Source: Dioscorea cayenensis subsp. rotundata (lineage: Eukaryota; Streptophyta; Magnoliopsida; Dioscoreales; Dioscoreaceae). Taken from it: a stretch of DNA of 64,000 nucleotides. A model generated the notes under the pieces. That model was given only the letters and a program-made list of their open reading frames with translations, was not told where the DNA came from and ran no database searches. Position 1 is the first letter of the stretch. The number at the start of each line of letters is the position of its first letter. The translations under genes were made by a program, and so were the position numbers. Positions 1-12,626 of this stretch are shown piece by piece. The stretch is from the NCBI RefSeq assembly GCF_009730915.1, contig NC_052477.1, positions 2,692,611-2,756,610 of the forward strand. Reading direction: 5' to 3'.

Positions 1-1180
1 CTCACCAGCTCGCTGATAGAGCTGAATGTGGTTTTTTTATTTAATTTTGATGTCAGGCCGATGCCATTATTTCCAGGCTGAACACCAAAGATTACAAAGA
101 AAAGGATGTCGAAACAACACTTCTTATCACTTCTGATATAGTACGCATTCAGTCTCTTGATTGCACCTACACACACATCTTGATCAAGCTTTTTCATTAT
201 TTATTCATTAAAAAATAGTGAACTTGGATCAATAAAGCTTTGTTTAACCAATGCATTAATTTTTAGGTTGCGGTCTATGAGGGAACTATTAGAGAAAAGC
301 CAACCAGTGAGGAAGAAGCTCGGCAATTCCTAAGGAGTATGATGTAGATGTTTTAGTTCTTGACTTCATCATTGCTTACTTAGTTGGCCTTGGAAAACAA
401 ACAGCATAATAACTATCGGTTATAACATTCGCAGGTTATTCTCAGGGGCATGTATCAACTGTGGGATCAGTGCTTGTCACCAATCTTAAGACCGGCATTA
501 AACACGGTGGAATTGATAAAGCAGAGGTAAGTTCTATTCCTTGGTTTGATGAAGAAACATATTCTAATGCATCTATAATACTCTATCAAGTTAAACACAG
601 AACAATTAATCCATAATCCAATAACAAAGAACTTTTAATTAAGATCAGCAGGTTTTGTAACAGAAAATGTGATTAATCAATACATACAAACTACTTCATA
701 TTACTACACTTTGCAGGTTTATTTTCATGACATACCGGACGAGATAATCCAGAACCTGGTAAAACTTCAAACTCTGTATCAACTGATTTATAAAAATTTC
801 AACATCAAGTCATATTGCTTAAATAGATTACGTATTTGCTTGGTGTTTATCAGATCGATGAACGAGTTGTATTCAATGTTGCCGGTGGCTTGCTTCTAGA
901 GCATCCATTGATACTGCCATTCGTAGACACTTTGGTTAGTTATCTCTTCTCATTTGTCTTCTTGCTATGCTTCAATGTCTTTCAGAGTGTTGCATTTAAA
1001 TATTCATTGTATTATTGTTCATCCACCCGAACACAAGAAAGCAATTTTCCGCTCACAATCTTCTCTCTGAAAATTCGTCTTTCGCTTGTGTAGATTGGAG
1101 CCTCGGATAGTGTGATGGGACTGCCGAAGGCTCTCACGGAGAAGCTCATACAAGAGGCTCTTTCATATAATGCCGATTAG
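1..1180 (+). CDS. Maf-like nucleotide pyrophosphatase, 5' partial
   Basis: Maf/YceF family enzymes hydrolyse non-canonical or surplus nucleoside triphosphates to monophosphates (family knowledge). Six exons can be read: 57-140, 267-336, 435-526, 717-758, 854-934 and 1094-1180, all with GT-AG borders and matching phases, giving about 151 C-terminal residues. Visible family marks are TSDI plus VAVYEG around the catalytic Asp, REKPTS, YSQGHVSTVGS, KAEVYFHDIP, FNVAGGLLLEHP and the tail SVMGLPKALTEKLI. Exon sizes 84, 70, 92, 42 and 81 equal those of the complete paralogue at 2030-4506. The N-terminal exons lie outside the window. Bases 1-30 should hold the end of an earlier exon, but neither a clean donor nor the expected LALAHAK-like end is obvious in the right frame, so a small defect there is possible. 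Family very likely; whether this copy is intact is uncertain. Confidence 0.85.
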
Positions 1181-2029
1181 TTTGAGATGTAATTTTGAAT
1201 GTGATCATATTCTTTTGAGAGTGAAATTTTCACTCTTATACTTGTTTGAATGAAATTCTCAGTTGGACAAACAACTAACACTGATTAATATATCCTTAAA
1301 TCAAACTTTTCTTTATTGTTTGTTTCATTTATTCCAAGATTAGAGCTTGAGAAATTTGTGTACACTATAAATCAGAGATTGTTTATATGAATTTTACAGG
1401 GGTGTTTAACAAAGGGTTTGTTTACATAAACACCCTTGCCAAACTCAAAATTACCCATTGGTTCTTGTGAATTTTCTTCATGCTTTTAAAATATCATGAC
1501 AATGATTAATGACAAACATTTTTTTTATTTACATTGGTTTTTATTCAAAAAAAATATAAATAAATTTCCTTCATAAATGATTAGCTCAATGCATATACCA
1601 CATAAATCATATCAAAAGATGAATAGATAACTAAAGTTTTACATGAAATGTCAAAGGTTTATATATGCATTTCATCTTTTTCTATTTATTATTAAATATT
1701 TTTTTTCAGAGCATATATATATATATATATATAACCCTTTATGAAATTATCTTAGGTTTCTGATTTCAGAATTTTACTAGATATTCAAGAAAATGGATGA
1801 AAAAATGAAAACAAAAACTATGTGTTAAGAGAAAATTTTCTTTTAGTCAATTACCACTCAGTCCAAAAACACCATGAATTTCATCCTGATTTGTTGTTCA
1901 AGAGCTAAACTTGCATTGGATTGCAAAGTTATCATCCAAAAATATAACAGTAATCACAAAATAGTCAAATAGATTAATGCTCTGATTCTAAAAGAACATC
2001 AAGTTTTGCATGTATCTTCATGTCCATGA
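1181..2029. other. AT-rich spacer between convergent genes
   Basis: Shared 3' flank of the two tail-to-tail Maf-like genes. It is AT-rich with a (TA)n tract near 1716-1732 and no coding signal that I can support. Confidence 0.7.
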
Positions 2030-4506
2030 CTACAAAGCCTCCTGAATAAGTTTTTCGGTCAGAGCTTTCGGCAGTCCCATTACACTGTCGATCGTACCGA
2101 CCTACATGAAAATTAATTCCCGTTTACTTGCATGTCGATTCAATTACAAAACCATCAAGAAAAAAAAAGATGTTTAACAAGAAACCAACCACTGCTTCAA
2201 CAAAAGGCGAAGTTAAGGGATGTTCCACCATCAAGCCCCCTGCGACGTAGAGTACATCACCTTCCTTGATCTGAGCACAGAGCAAAGAATTATAATCATC
2301 GAAGTATTCATGCAAGTGATATATTTTTAAGATAGTTGCAACGCGAAAAATGATCGGTGCTTGATTACCAAATTCTCGATGACTTCATCGGGTATTTTGT
2401 GAAAATATATCTACAAAGAAAGTCATTCATGTAAACTTATTCTTCCTTGTTATTGAACTTATCTACTTTGTTTTATGTAAGGAATTGCAAGGCAATGTTG
2501 CAAGTGAAGAACCTCAGCTTTGTCCCACCCGTCTTTCCTGATCCCGGTTTTTAGGTTGGTAACAAGAACAGATCCTACTGTTGATGCATGACCGGCAGAA
2601 TAACCTGAAAAGAGAATTTGTTTCATGATCTTTGTACAAAAACTGCAGTTATGGCAAATTGTGGAAGAATGGAAGTTGTCTCGATGAAACCTTTAATAAA
2701 TTCTCGTGCTTCATCAGCGTCAGCTGGTTTTTCTCGTATCATCCCTCCATGAACCACAACCTGGATGATACATTAAATATGAATAATTTTCATCAACATT
2801 TTTCTTTTCTTTTTTTTCTGTTTAATTGTTCCTTTGACCAACCATCTTATGGAAGGGAATATACATGGTTGTCGAATTCCATATTAAAAATAATGAACCT
2901 ATGAACAAGTTGCAACCTTGGCAAGTTGTACATATCGATGACAATTAATATTCCAAATGAAATTTTTGGCAATATTAGAAGACTATCACCAGATAAAAGT
3001 TGAATTTATGGTGATTGTAGCAAGCCTTATGAGTTATGGCTAGAGATCTTAAGCTCATTCATCCTGAGATAAACTACGAAAGTTCCACGAAAATGCAAAG
3101 AGAGTCCAGACCAACGAAATGATGAAATTATATCAATGATAGATAAAAAAGAAGAGGCTGAGTATGCACAGATTTTGAAAACTGAAACACAACATAGATT
3201 CTCAAAATGATTATTTAACAATTTGATGCATTAACCAGTGTAGATTGGCCAAGATAGATACCTACTAACTATCTGAAAAACAAAGTTCAACAATGTGATG
3301 AGCATGAATTCTGAAAAACTAAATTAAATTTACAATTTATTATTTTGATAGAAGTGGACCCATCACATTAATTAAAAGATCGGTCACCACACAAAGCGTA
3401 CAAGAACTGTACACATACATTCCAAAAATGATCATTAAAGAGTGAGAAGCATTAGCTAATGAAAAGATACGAGACAAGGCAAAGAGAGTTTGCAGTTAAC
3501 TATGCAGCAAAACTATTAACTAAAGTTCGACCATATGATGACCATGAGCTCTAAAGCCAACATTCAAGAGACTTATCAGAACAAAAAAAAAAATGAATTT
3601 TGCTCTGTTTCTCTGCTTCTTCTATACAGTAAAACAAACATCACAATGCAATTGACTTGATTCGTGAAACAAGATATTAACAGTAGTAGCAATAGTAGTA
3701 TCCAAGAAGTTCAAATGCATCAGCTATAAATACTGAAAAGAAGTACAATTAATGAGTACATTTTGCTCAACAAACACTACAAGATATTATCAGAAGTATA
3801 TAAGAAGTTCAAATGTACCAGATATAAAAACAAATACGGCAATGCAATCGAGTCAAGTAATGAAACAAGAAATTATTACTAATATCCAAGAACTTCGGAT
3901 GCATCATTTATAGATACGAAAAGGAAATACTAGTAATTAGTGGAATTCTACAAATGAGAAGGAATAGAAAGCACACTTGGTCAGCAGTTATCAACAGTGT
4001 TGGTTCAGCATCCACTTCTCTAAATTCACTAATCTGAAGCCTTGATATAATTGCATCTGCCTTCAAAAAAACCAAAGAAAAAAAAAATCAAACCTTTTTT
4101 TCAAAATACTAGAAAAAAAAAAATGGAAAAATTAAAGATGGGATAAAACTTCAAAATAAAAAAGAAAAATTCCTACTTTTGCGTGAGCTAAAGCCACAAC
4201 CAACTCTTCAGGCTTGTCCTTCCGAATCTCCTTCTCATCAATGTCAGCAGTCTAATCCCAAAATCAAAATCATCCAAAAATTCACTAAAAATTTTTCAAC
4301 CCAAAAACAGCTGAAAAAAATCAGCAAACCTTGACAGTAAAATCATAGCCCATCTCAGCCAAAATTTGCTTCCGAGAAGACGAAGACGATCCAAGTATTA
4401 TCTGCATTAAATTTCAAGCAAAGATGAAGAAAAACACAAAGATAAACAAAGATAAAAATCAAAACTTTGAGAGAAAACCAACCTTGAAAGAACCATTCTG
4501 AGCCAT
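2030..4506 (-). CDS. Maf-like nucleotide pyrophosphatase, complete
   Basis: A complete nine-exon gene on the minus strand, in transcript order 4506-4483, 4401-4330, 4251-4177, 4060-3977, 2760-2691, 2604-2513, 2410-2369, 2270-2190 and 2101-2030. The exons sum to 612 nt, 203 residues plus TAG, with every junction GT-AG and in phase. The protein starts MAQNGSFK and then has the Maf phosphate-binding loop IILGSSSSSRKQIL (residues about 9-22), TADIDEKEIRKDKPEEL, the catalytic-Asp segment LLITADQVVV, REKPAD, GYSAGHASTVGS, VAGGLMVEHP and SVMGLPKALTEKLI. About 200 residues is the usual Maf length. Known members clear modified or house-cleaning nucleotides; the substrate here cannot be told. The 1.2-kb intron (2761-3976) is ten times longer than its counterpart in the paralogue (126 bp). 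The start is the only in-frame ATG before the loop. Likely functional. Confidence 0.92.
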
Positions 4507-5338
4507 GACTGCGCTTCGATTCCCAAAAACGAAGTTTTTGACAACATGATAACAAGAAAGCTCTAACGGAGCCCCGATAACCCGTTAACCCGATAACCCT
4601 ATTCAAATGAATCCGAATCCATTTCATATTCGGGTCTAACCCGTTAACATATAATTATCATTTTCAAAAGGACTTAAATAATGGATTACATAAAGTTATT
4701 AAAAAGTTTGCTATAATTGCATATAATTTTTTTTCCTTTAACTTTAATAATTATCCATTATTATTCATGAATCCAAACAATTCATTACATTAATTAAAAA
4801 AAAAAAAAAGTTTACTCTTTGAATAGACAATGTTACTATAATTACATATACTTATCCTAATTTAGTAATTTAAATAAAAAAATAATCACTTGTCCTAATA
4901 AAAGTTATGACCATATGGTCCATATCCATATATAAAAAAATATTATTTTCTTAATTAAGAAAATCAAATTAATCATTTAACATAAACTATACAACAAATG
5001 ACTAGTCAAAAACCAAGAGCTGGTAAACCTATTCCAATGGGCTCTAAAGGAATCTTGGCCTTTTCTTTGCACCCAGATATTCCTCTTATCTCTTATTCTT
5101 TCCCAAACCACACTTTACTCTTTTCCTCTTTATATATATATATATATATATATAAAGAAACACACATAAATATATATATATATATATATATGTTATACAT
5201 TGGAAATATATAGAGAAGGTTCTTTTATTGTTGTTGTTGTTGTTGTTATTGATTAAGGTATGTTCTATTCTTGTTCTTGTTATTTGGATTAAATAAGATT
5301 GTGATATTTATTTTTGGGGTGTAGGAAAGGGAAATAAT
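4507..5338. promoter_or_regulatory. divergent intergenic region, probable promoters
   Basis: Separates the minus-strand Maf-like gene from the plus-strand small gene, so it should hold both promoters. Near 4570-4650 short direct and inverted copies of CCCGTTAAC and CCGATAACCC occur close to the Maf-like start. Two (TA)n tracts (about 5132-5150 and 5168-5190) lie upstream of the small gene and could serve as TATA regions. A plausible 5'-UTR intron runs from GTATGT near 5258 to TGTAG near 5324. No coding signal. Confidence 0.4.
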
Positions 5339-5695
5339 ATGGAGTCAAACAAGGTTGAAAGCAAGATGAACATACCATGCTCAAAGAAAGGGAAAGAAGG
5401 GAACTTCTTTGATAACTTGAAGTCTCAGTTTGATGTTTTCATGAACACTTCCATGGAACAACATAGGATTTGTCTTCAGAGGAGTTTCAATGATTTCAGA
5501 GACTTTGTCAAGCATAAGAGAGAAGAATTGGTACTTGTAAAACTCTTTAATCTTATATATATATTGCTTTGTTTCTGTTTTTGTTTTGATTCATTGATGG
5601 TGTGATTCTGGTTTATGTGTTTGCAGAGCTTGAAAGCATCCAATGCTGGTGGCAATGGAGGTGAAGCAGATGGGAAAGGAACAAATAATTCTTAG
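5339..5695 (+). CDS. small uncharacterised two-exon protein (86 aa)
   Basis: Exon 1 is 5339-5530 (64 codons) and exon 2 is 5627-5695 (22 codons plus TAG), joined by a GT-AG intron with a T-rich tail and TTGCAG acceptor. The product begins MESNKVESKMN, has a basic stretch PCSKKGKEGN, then an amphipathic part with FFDNLKSQFDVFMNTS and RSFNDFRDFVKHKREEL, and ends in a Gly/Asn-rich tail. No signal peptide or membrane segment is visible. I do not recognise the family; the Phe-rich helix could be a binding surface, but that is a guess. A likely 5'-UTR intron and an AT-rich promoter-like region precede it. It converges on the Shg1-like gene at 6216-8593. The real exon-intron structure argues that it is a gene rather than a chance ORF. 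Confidence 0.7.
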
Positions 5696-6215
5696 TTCTT
5701 AATTCTCACTCAATATGATTACATTGGGATGAATAATTGTTTTTGATTTTTGATTTCAAACATTATTGTTCATGTTTATGATTTCTGAATATATGAATTC
5801 TGTCTCAAGGACTTGATATTTGAGATTCTTAATTCTTATTTAATATTGGTGATCTGGGGATGAATTTTATGTTTTCTTGTTTATTATTCTTTTTCATTGA
5901 TCTGACTATTGTTACAGAAACCATACAAATTTCAGAAAAAAAAAAAAAAACTATTATTATTATTTCTTCATGATTGACACTTTTACAAGAGACCATCTTG
6001 AGTTGAGATAATTCTTTGCAACAGAAATTTACAGACTTGTACAGACTAATATTATGTTTCTGAATTCTGATACCACAATAAAAGACTGCAAAATTGCCAA
6101 GAAAAGAGCAATTAGCAATATGAGAGAGTGCTCATGACCCGAAAATCAAATCGAACTTTTGCTGAAGTTTATATTTGTAGTTAGAAATACAATTGCGACG
6201 CAACTCTGAGCACCC
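5696..6215. other. 3' spacer between convergent genes
   Basis: AT-rich 3' flank of the small gene and the Shg1-like gene, with an A-tract near 5937-5950 and AT-rich polyadenylation-like stretches. No gene seen. Confidence 0.6.
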
Positions 6216-8593
6216 TCAACCAAAACCAGGAGGAACATCAGGGTCCTCCTCACCGACACCGATCACCGGCTTAGTTTCAACGTGCTGTGGAGCAAAGCCG
6301 GGTGGCAGTTCATCAATGCTTGGCTCGAGCATCTCTGGAACACAATGCGGTCTATCCTTCTGCTCTTCCTTGTTGCCATTGACGTGCTGATTCGATGGAA
6401 CAAAGCCGGGTGGTTCAGTTGGTTCGCTGCCATCAGAAATATTTGTTTTGTGTGTAGATACTGCCGTCGAAGGGGAGTTATCTTCTTTGCCACCGGTTAG
6501 CGGCTGTGAAGGGGAGGAATGATTTTTTTCTTTTTTCCTCTTTGATGGCTTCTGCCGAGGGGGAGAAGATTGTTCTTCTTTCTTTTTGGGGTTGATTAAT
6601 CTGTTGTAAACAGACTCCACCGTCTCTCTAATGTCATTCTTCATGCCATAGTTTGATCTGATAACTTTCCATAGCTCGTCTGAAATTTGTCCCATGATTT
6701 TGTTCCTACAAAGAAAGTTTGGTGCATGAGAAATTCACAAAGATGCATTTAAAATGGTGTCGATCATTGTACTATATTGATCAAGATCCATCGATCAATA
6801 AATTGTAAAACTGGTATATGTTTCTACAACACAACATTTGAAAGGTGCATACTTGGCCACCAACACCGAGAATCCACACTATCGACATTAATCAACAAAT
6901 TGTAAATTTGTTGATTAAGTTTCACTTGATACATAAATTTTTATATCATACATTTCAATGCATTGATGATAACACCATCCAACTGAAAATTTATTGAAAC
7001 AAAAACAAATTAAGGATAATTCTAGCTCACCCAATTTCTTGATAAATACCATCAGAAAGTTGTCTTGGTTTCAAATTCTCGGCCCCGTCCTCATTAAGAA
7101 CCACAGATTGCTTCACCTCTGCTATGATGTTGTTTCTTAGCTCCTCCTGAGTTCAATCACCTTGTTCAGCCAATGAAAAATTTAAACAACATGCATTACC
7201 TTAATGAATCCATTCTAACCGTGGAAGTGGTTCAATGTTAATGCAACAAAATGAGTACGACCAATATAGCAAGGTGTACCATGCTAATTTACAGGCTAAA
7301 ATGCACAATGAGAGACAAACTTCGAAATCATAGTACCAAATTTTGAAAGGATTTACTCGATGAAGTATTCGTACTTACTGAGAAGAATGAACTTAATCTT
7401 CGATGCAATATCTCTTACTTCTCAAACCAAGACGAAGTGACTGACAACTTTTGTTCATTGTTTCTTTTTTCTCATCCTTTCATTCACTCCCACAAAATTG
7501 CTACACTGAGATGAAATTTCTTCTTTATGGAATACAAAAAACATTCCAACTCTCTAAGGACAAGAAAAACCACAAACTTTTCCTAATCTCTGACCAAAAA
7601 GCATACAACACAACCATCACAGAAATTCCTCCTCCATGGGACAGACACATTGTGCACCAGAGCTAAACATTTCACAGTTCTTCCCTCTGAAAATTGGAGA
7701 AAATCTCCAACTTTTCCACAGTTTTGGAGGAACAACAATGTCAACAAACAATCATCAACAATTTTTCAAACAAATACAAAGCTGCAAAACTATGACACAA
7801 CAATAAAATTCCTCTTATCAAACACAGTTCGTAATATAGTTTTATTCTCCAAAGATTCAAGAAAATCAGACTTTTCCCAAATTTAGCACAACAACACGCG
7901 ATCATCAACCATTTGTCAGCTAATGCAAAGCAGCAAAACTACAGTATGACAATAAAATTCCTCTTGTATTGTGCACATTTGGCATCAAAGTTGAAGTATT
8001 ATAGTTTTACTCTATAAAATAATCAAGAAAATCCCAAACTATGAACAAACAACTCATAACCATCAACTATTTGCCACACTAACACAAATCAGCAAAACTA
8101 CTACATGGATCATAAATGCTAAAATTTCAAATTTTAATTCTCCAAAAATTCAATTAAAAAATTTAGGACAGACCACACACAATCATCAACAATTGGTCAC
8201 ACAAATATCAACAAACCACTACATTAAATCCAAAGATTGCACAGTTTCACTCAAAAAAATCCAAGAAATCTCATACTTTTCCAAAATTTGGACAAACAAC
8301 ACAAATTCACCAATAACAAAAATTCTCAAACCAAAACAATGCACCAAAAATCAGGCAAAGAATTCGATGCCCAAAAAAAAATCATACACAAAGAACCAAA
8401 AATTAGAACTTGGATCTCAGATCAATACACCATCCAATTCAAAGCGAAAAAAGTAATTGTAGAACAAATTGGGCAAAAGGCGTACATTCTCCTTGACCTT
8501 GCGGATGATCTTGAGGCGGAGAGTGTCGAAATCCCCGTCGTCCTTCAATTTCCCTATTACCTCCGCCGCCGTTGGCCGCCGGCCATCCTCCAT
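6216..8593 (-). CDS. COMPASS Shg1/BOD1-like protein with PPGF motifs (237 aa)
   Basis: Three exons in transcript order: 8593-8486 (36 codons), 7146-7031 (116 nt) and 6705-6216 (490 nt), all GT-AG and in phase, 714 nt in total. The start ATG opens MEDGRRPTAAEVIGKLK. Residues about 1-110 form a helical domain with GDFDTLRLKIIRKVKENEEL and LKPRQLSDGIYQEIG, which resembles the Shg1/BOD1 domain (the Shg1 subunit of the COMPASS H3K4 methyltransferase complex, and BOD1 proteins). This assignment rests on motif impression only. The middle is basic (KRKKEK), a possible nuclear signal. The C-terminal half is acidic and disordered with three PPGF repeats (PPGFVP, PPGFAP, PPGFG at the very end). A chromatin or nuclear role is inference. 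The first intron (1.3 kb) holds a decayed tandem repeat. Gene structure secure; function moderate. Confidence 0.8.
7500..8330. repeat. diverged tandem repeat (period about 120-160 bp) inside an intron
   Basis: The landmark ATCATCAACA recurs in diverged form near 7612, 7751, 7901, 8060 and 8182. In several units it is followed by a GCAAAACTA segment and then AAAATTCCTCTT. Five or so degenerate units lie in the first intron of the Shg1-like gene. Confidence 0.5.
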
Positions 8594-9704
8594 GATCACC
8601 GTCGCCGAAACCCTAATTACTCCCCGTAGTGCTGGTGGTACACTACTGATTGTAAATTCATATATATTTTGCATATATACCCTTATAAAATAATTTATTT
8701 TGTTTATATCGCTTTGAGTAAAAGCTTAATAATTACAAAAAAACCTATTTAGTGTTTTTACATATACAGCCCTGTGAAGATCCAAAATTGCATGCTTACC
8801 CTATATATATATACAAAACAAATCAAACTAAGATATTGAGAGAATATATTAAATGCGGATATTTACAGTTATGGAAAAAATAAACATAGAAAAATATAGA
8901 CATAAATCGATACAAAAATAGTAGCATAAATAAAACTCAAATCATGTAGTTGCACCTAGAATGGATGGTTGGTTTCCGTTGGGTTTTTATAAATTTTCAG
9001 TGAGGATGTTAATATAAATTGGGTTGGATAGTTTTGATTAAATTAATCATTATCTAACGAACTTGCACTGTTGAAACTACTATAGTTGAGCATTGTGCGT
9101 ATCCAATGTTTGGAAAAAGAGATGCTTTGCAGTCGTTGAATTGAAATCCAACGGTTGTGCACAAATATCGGTAGAATTGAACAGATGTTCATGGAAAACA
9201 CGGTCTCATATATATATATATATATTCTTTATATTTTTTATAAATATGTATTAAAAAAATATATTATAAACGTACCTTGAAGAATTAATTTAATTTTTTA
9301 AAAAGAGCAAATTTATTTTATTTTTAATATTATTTTACCCATCAATTTCTTGGACTGAAGTACTGGGACCGTCGCTTGCACCAAGTCTTGTTAGTTAAAA
9401 TTTTTATTAACACCACTAAAATGTTATTTAAAAATTAAAAATAAGATGCCTTAATATTTCCATCTATTTGATAAGGAAATAAATTTATAAAAGAAAAATA
9501 AATAAATATTGAAAAACATGAATAGTTAATTTTTTTTTTCACCCCTTAAATTTATCAAAATTATTTATTTGTTGACACTTAACCAACATGACACTAGCAA
9601 CGAACTTTTTGTGTTTTTTACTTGTTATAAAATTAAAACTACAAAAACATAAATATTAAAATCAAAACACCACGATTTCAAATTTTTTATTATAATTATT
9701 ATTA

Positions 9705-9743
<39 letters not shown>

Positions 9744-12606
9744 GCTTCGTTTTGTGTAGTATGTTGGAACTTTCCCACTATTTGAAAAGTAACCTTGATA
9801 TCAGCATCCACCAAATCATCAATTTAAAAACAAAGGATTTAATTTTAAGAACTACAATCCACATCTCATTGAGAAAAAAAAACTAAAATTGTTTTTTATC
9901 TCAACCTACATTCTCACAGTCAATATAATCCTAAACAAGTAAAATTAAATTTTTATATATTTTTAATTACTTTTCTGAACAAGTAACTCATGCTTCAAAT
10001 TTAATACATTTACAATATGAGTAGACAGTGAATAGCAAATAACTGATCAGAATTAGAGATGATATACCTACAATTTGAACAAATAATAAATGTTTTTAAT
10101 AAAGTAGCCAGAGAATTAGAACATATACACATATAATCTAAGCACTTATAATTTAAGTGGATAAATAATATTTTTGAATTAATAAAATTTATTTACCCTT
10201 TCTCTTCCTAGCATCGAAACAAGTAAAATATGATTCTAATTAGACAGTTTACAATCTAAACAGGTAGTGAATATTTTTAAACAATTCATGCTTCTTCTTT
10301 AACATCTTAAAAGCTAAGTTGTTCCTCCTATTATTGTAATTTATGCAAAAAGAATGAACATTGTTAATGAAATTGTACAACAAATATAAAACAAAATGAA
10401 AAAGTAAAAATAAATAGAAAAAAGAAAATATTTAAATAACAAAAAAGAAAACTAATAAAAAGTATGTCCAAAACAAGAACAGCAACAAAAGAATTATCTA
10501 AAAAACATGATTAGTGAAAAACAAAAGAATAAGGTACAATTGGGACACTTGTAGTATTATAGATCAACAAAAAAATTGTAAACAATTTATAGATAAAATC
10601 AGAGACATTGAGAGTATTACAAAATTAATATTAGAACCTTCAAATTAGTTTGTAAATACCTAGCAACCTTGGAATCATTTTCCCCAATTTAAGGGCCATG
10701 CTTGAATAATGTGAGTGGAGTGGTTGGATCCACATGCATGATAATCTTAGTCTCTCATTTGAAAAAATTAAAAGAAAAATGTACAACATTAATGTGCTTC
10801 AAACTTGATTATATATATTAATTTGATTCTTTAAACCTTCATCATGTCATTGTCCTTCATTTTGTTATGAGCCACAGGTTGTATACAGATAGGCCACCAA
10901 ACACTTTTGACAATAAGAATAATGATTAACTATGTAAAACTAAAACATTATTTAAATAATAATAATAACAATAATAAAGAGAAAACACTTGTCCAACTTT
11001 TGGAACCCTTTAGGGACAAAATCTATGTCTTCTTGGCATTATTAATAATTGAGGATTCCTTCACTTTCCACTTCATTTGTAGTTTAGCAAAGTACATATA
11101 CAACTATATATACATTAAGATGAATAAATATAGAATCACAAGTAAATCTTGGGTACAAGTACAACCATGAAAAATGTAGGTTAGAAAAATATGGGATATG
11201 AAATAGAATAGGAAAAAAAAAAACTAAAATACAGTGTAATTATCAATGATTAAGTAAAAAAAAATCAAACTCTTATATGTTAACCATTTTTTCTCAGTAA
11301 TAATGCAACATTAGCAAAGACTTATTTCATAATTAGTAAGTCAGACCCATATCTATCAAAATCAATTCTAAATTTAATATAATTGTTATTCCACTCTAGT
11401 CATTCTTTTTGTTTTTCTAATGAAATTAAGGTTTCTCCAAATACAATATTTATCAAATAATTTTAAGGTCCACATTTTGATTGAAAAGAAATAATCATAG
11501 CTAATGTTTAACATGATGAAGCATATGTAAATGCTAGTAACATCATCTTCAAAGTTCAAACAATTAGGTGGCCAAAGACTATTAGGTTAATTCTTCTGGT
11601 TCATGTTCAAGAGGGGGTGGAGTTAGGTTTACATGTTTGCATATGTAACCTTAAGCATCATCATTATTTTAGGTTAATAAACAGAAATATTATAAAAAGA
11701 TCATATTACCTGCACTCTATTCTCTTCATTAATTTTGAGATTTAGGAACAAAAGGTTAAATATAAGTAAATACAATTTTTTAATGTAAAATTAATTCATC
11801 ATTTTTCAAAAGATGATACTATCAATTTTTCTTTTATATATATAAAGAAAATATTCCCTCCATTGAGTTATAAATGGCCACTTCTAAAAACTTTTTATAC
11901 CCCAAATTATCTATTCATGTACCTAATTTAAAGGTTAACTTTATCTACATGTTTAAATATGTTATTCTTCATCACTATCACTTTAAAATTTAAACATAAT
12001 TTTGCTAGATAAAAAAAAAACAATTGAATAAAATGAGAAATTTTTAATTCTCATTTTGTATGCAAAGGTTAATCAGATAAAAGTTGTTTATTTTTACAAG
12101 GGTTATAATAAACTCAACATCATGATTTAATTTGAGTGGTTTAAGTGGTTGTTTTGCATGTTCATTCAAAAAATGGACGAGAATAATTGCTTTGTATAAT
12201 GCTTGATGAGTCTACATTTGACTTGAATATTAACTAGAGTTAATGATGGGAATTATACCATGCAAATGCATGCATGCGATGTATTCAATGTAGATCACAA
12301 GTATCAAAACCTCAAATCTTGCACTGCTCTTGTAACTCTTTTTTTTCTTATTATCTCTCTTAAGTTTGATTTTTTTTTTAATTTCTTAATATATATTCTC
12401 TCTGTCTAATTTATCTGTTACGTTTAAGCTTCCCATAATGATTAAAAAGATTATTAGAACTCCTAAAATTTAGAAATAAGTAACATATAGGACAATATTA
12501 CCCTTTGTATTGGGATTAGTTACCTCTGTTGATGCAATTTTTTTTTTTAAATAAACTTCATTAAACAAGACTAGTAAAATTGAAACAAAAATCATAATTA
12601 ATACTT
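8594..12606. other. gene-poor AT-rich spacer
   Basis: About 4 kb upstream of the Shg1-like gene with no supported exon. It holds (TA)n at about 9207-9224, an (ATT)n tract at 9691-9742, a TTGxAT-ATCCAAC type palindrome near 9140-9165 that resembles the micron-like repeats below, and a Stowaway-like terminus (TTCCCTCCATTGAG) near 11854 without a matching partner. Confidence 0.6.
9691..9742. repeat. (ATT)n microsatellite
   Basis: About fifteen ATT units with two interruptions, read directly. Confidence 0.9.
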
Positions 12607-12626
12607 TATATATATATATATATATA

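Noticed and set aside
4560-4660. Transposon terminus made of CCCGTTAAC/CCGATAACCC repeats
   Set aside because: Only one cluster, no inverted partner or target duplication; kept as a feature of the Maf-like promoter.
7451-8456. Several plus-strand frames of 70-130 codons
   Set aside because: They lie in the A-rich tandem repeat of the Shg1-like intron; lack of stops follows from AAC/ACA/CAA-rich composition.
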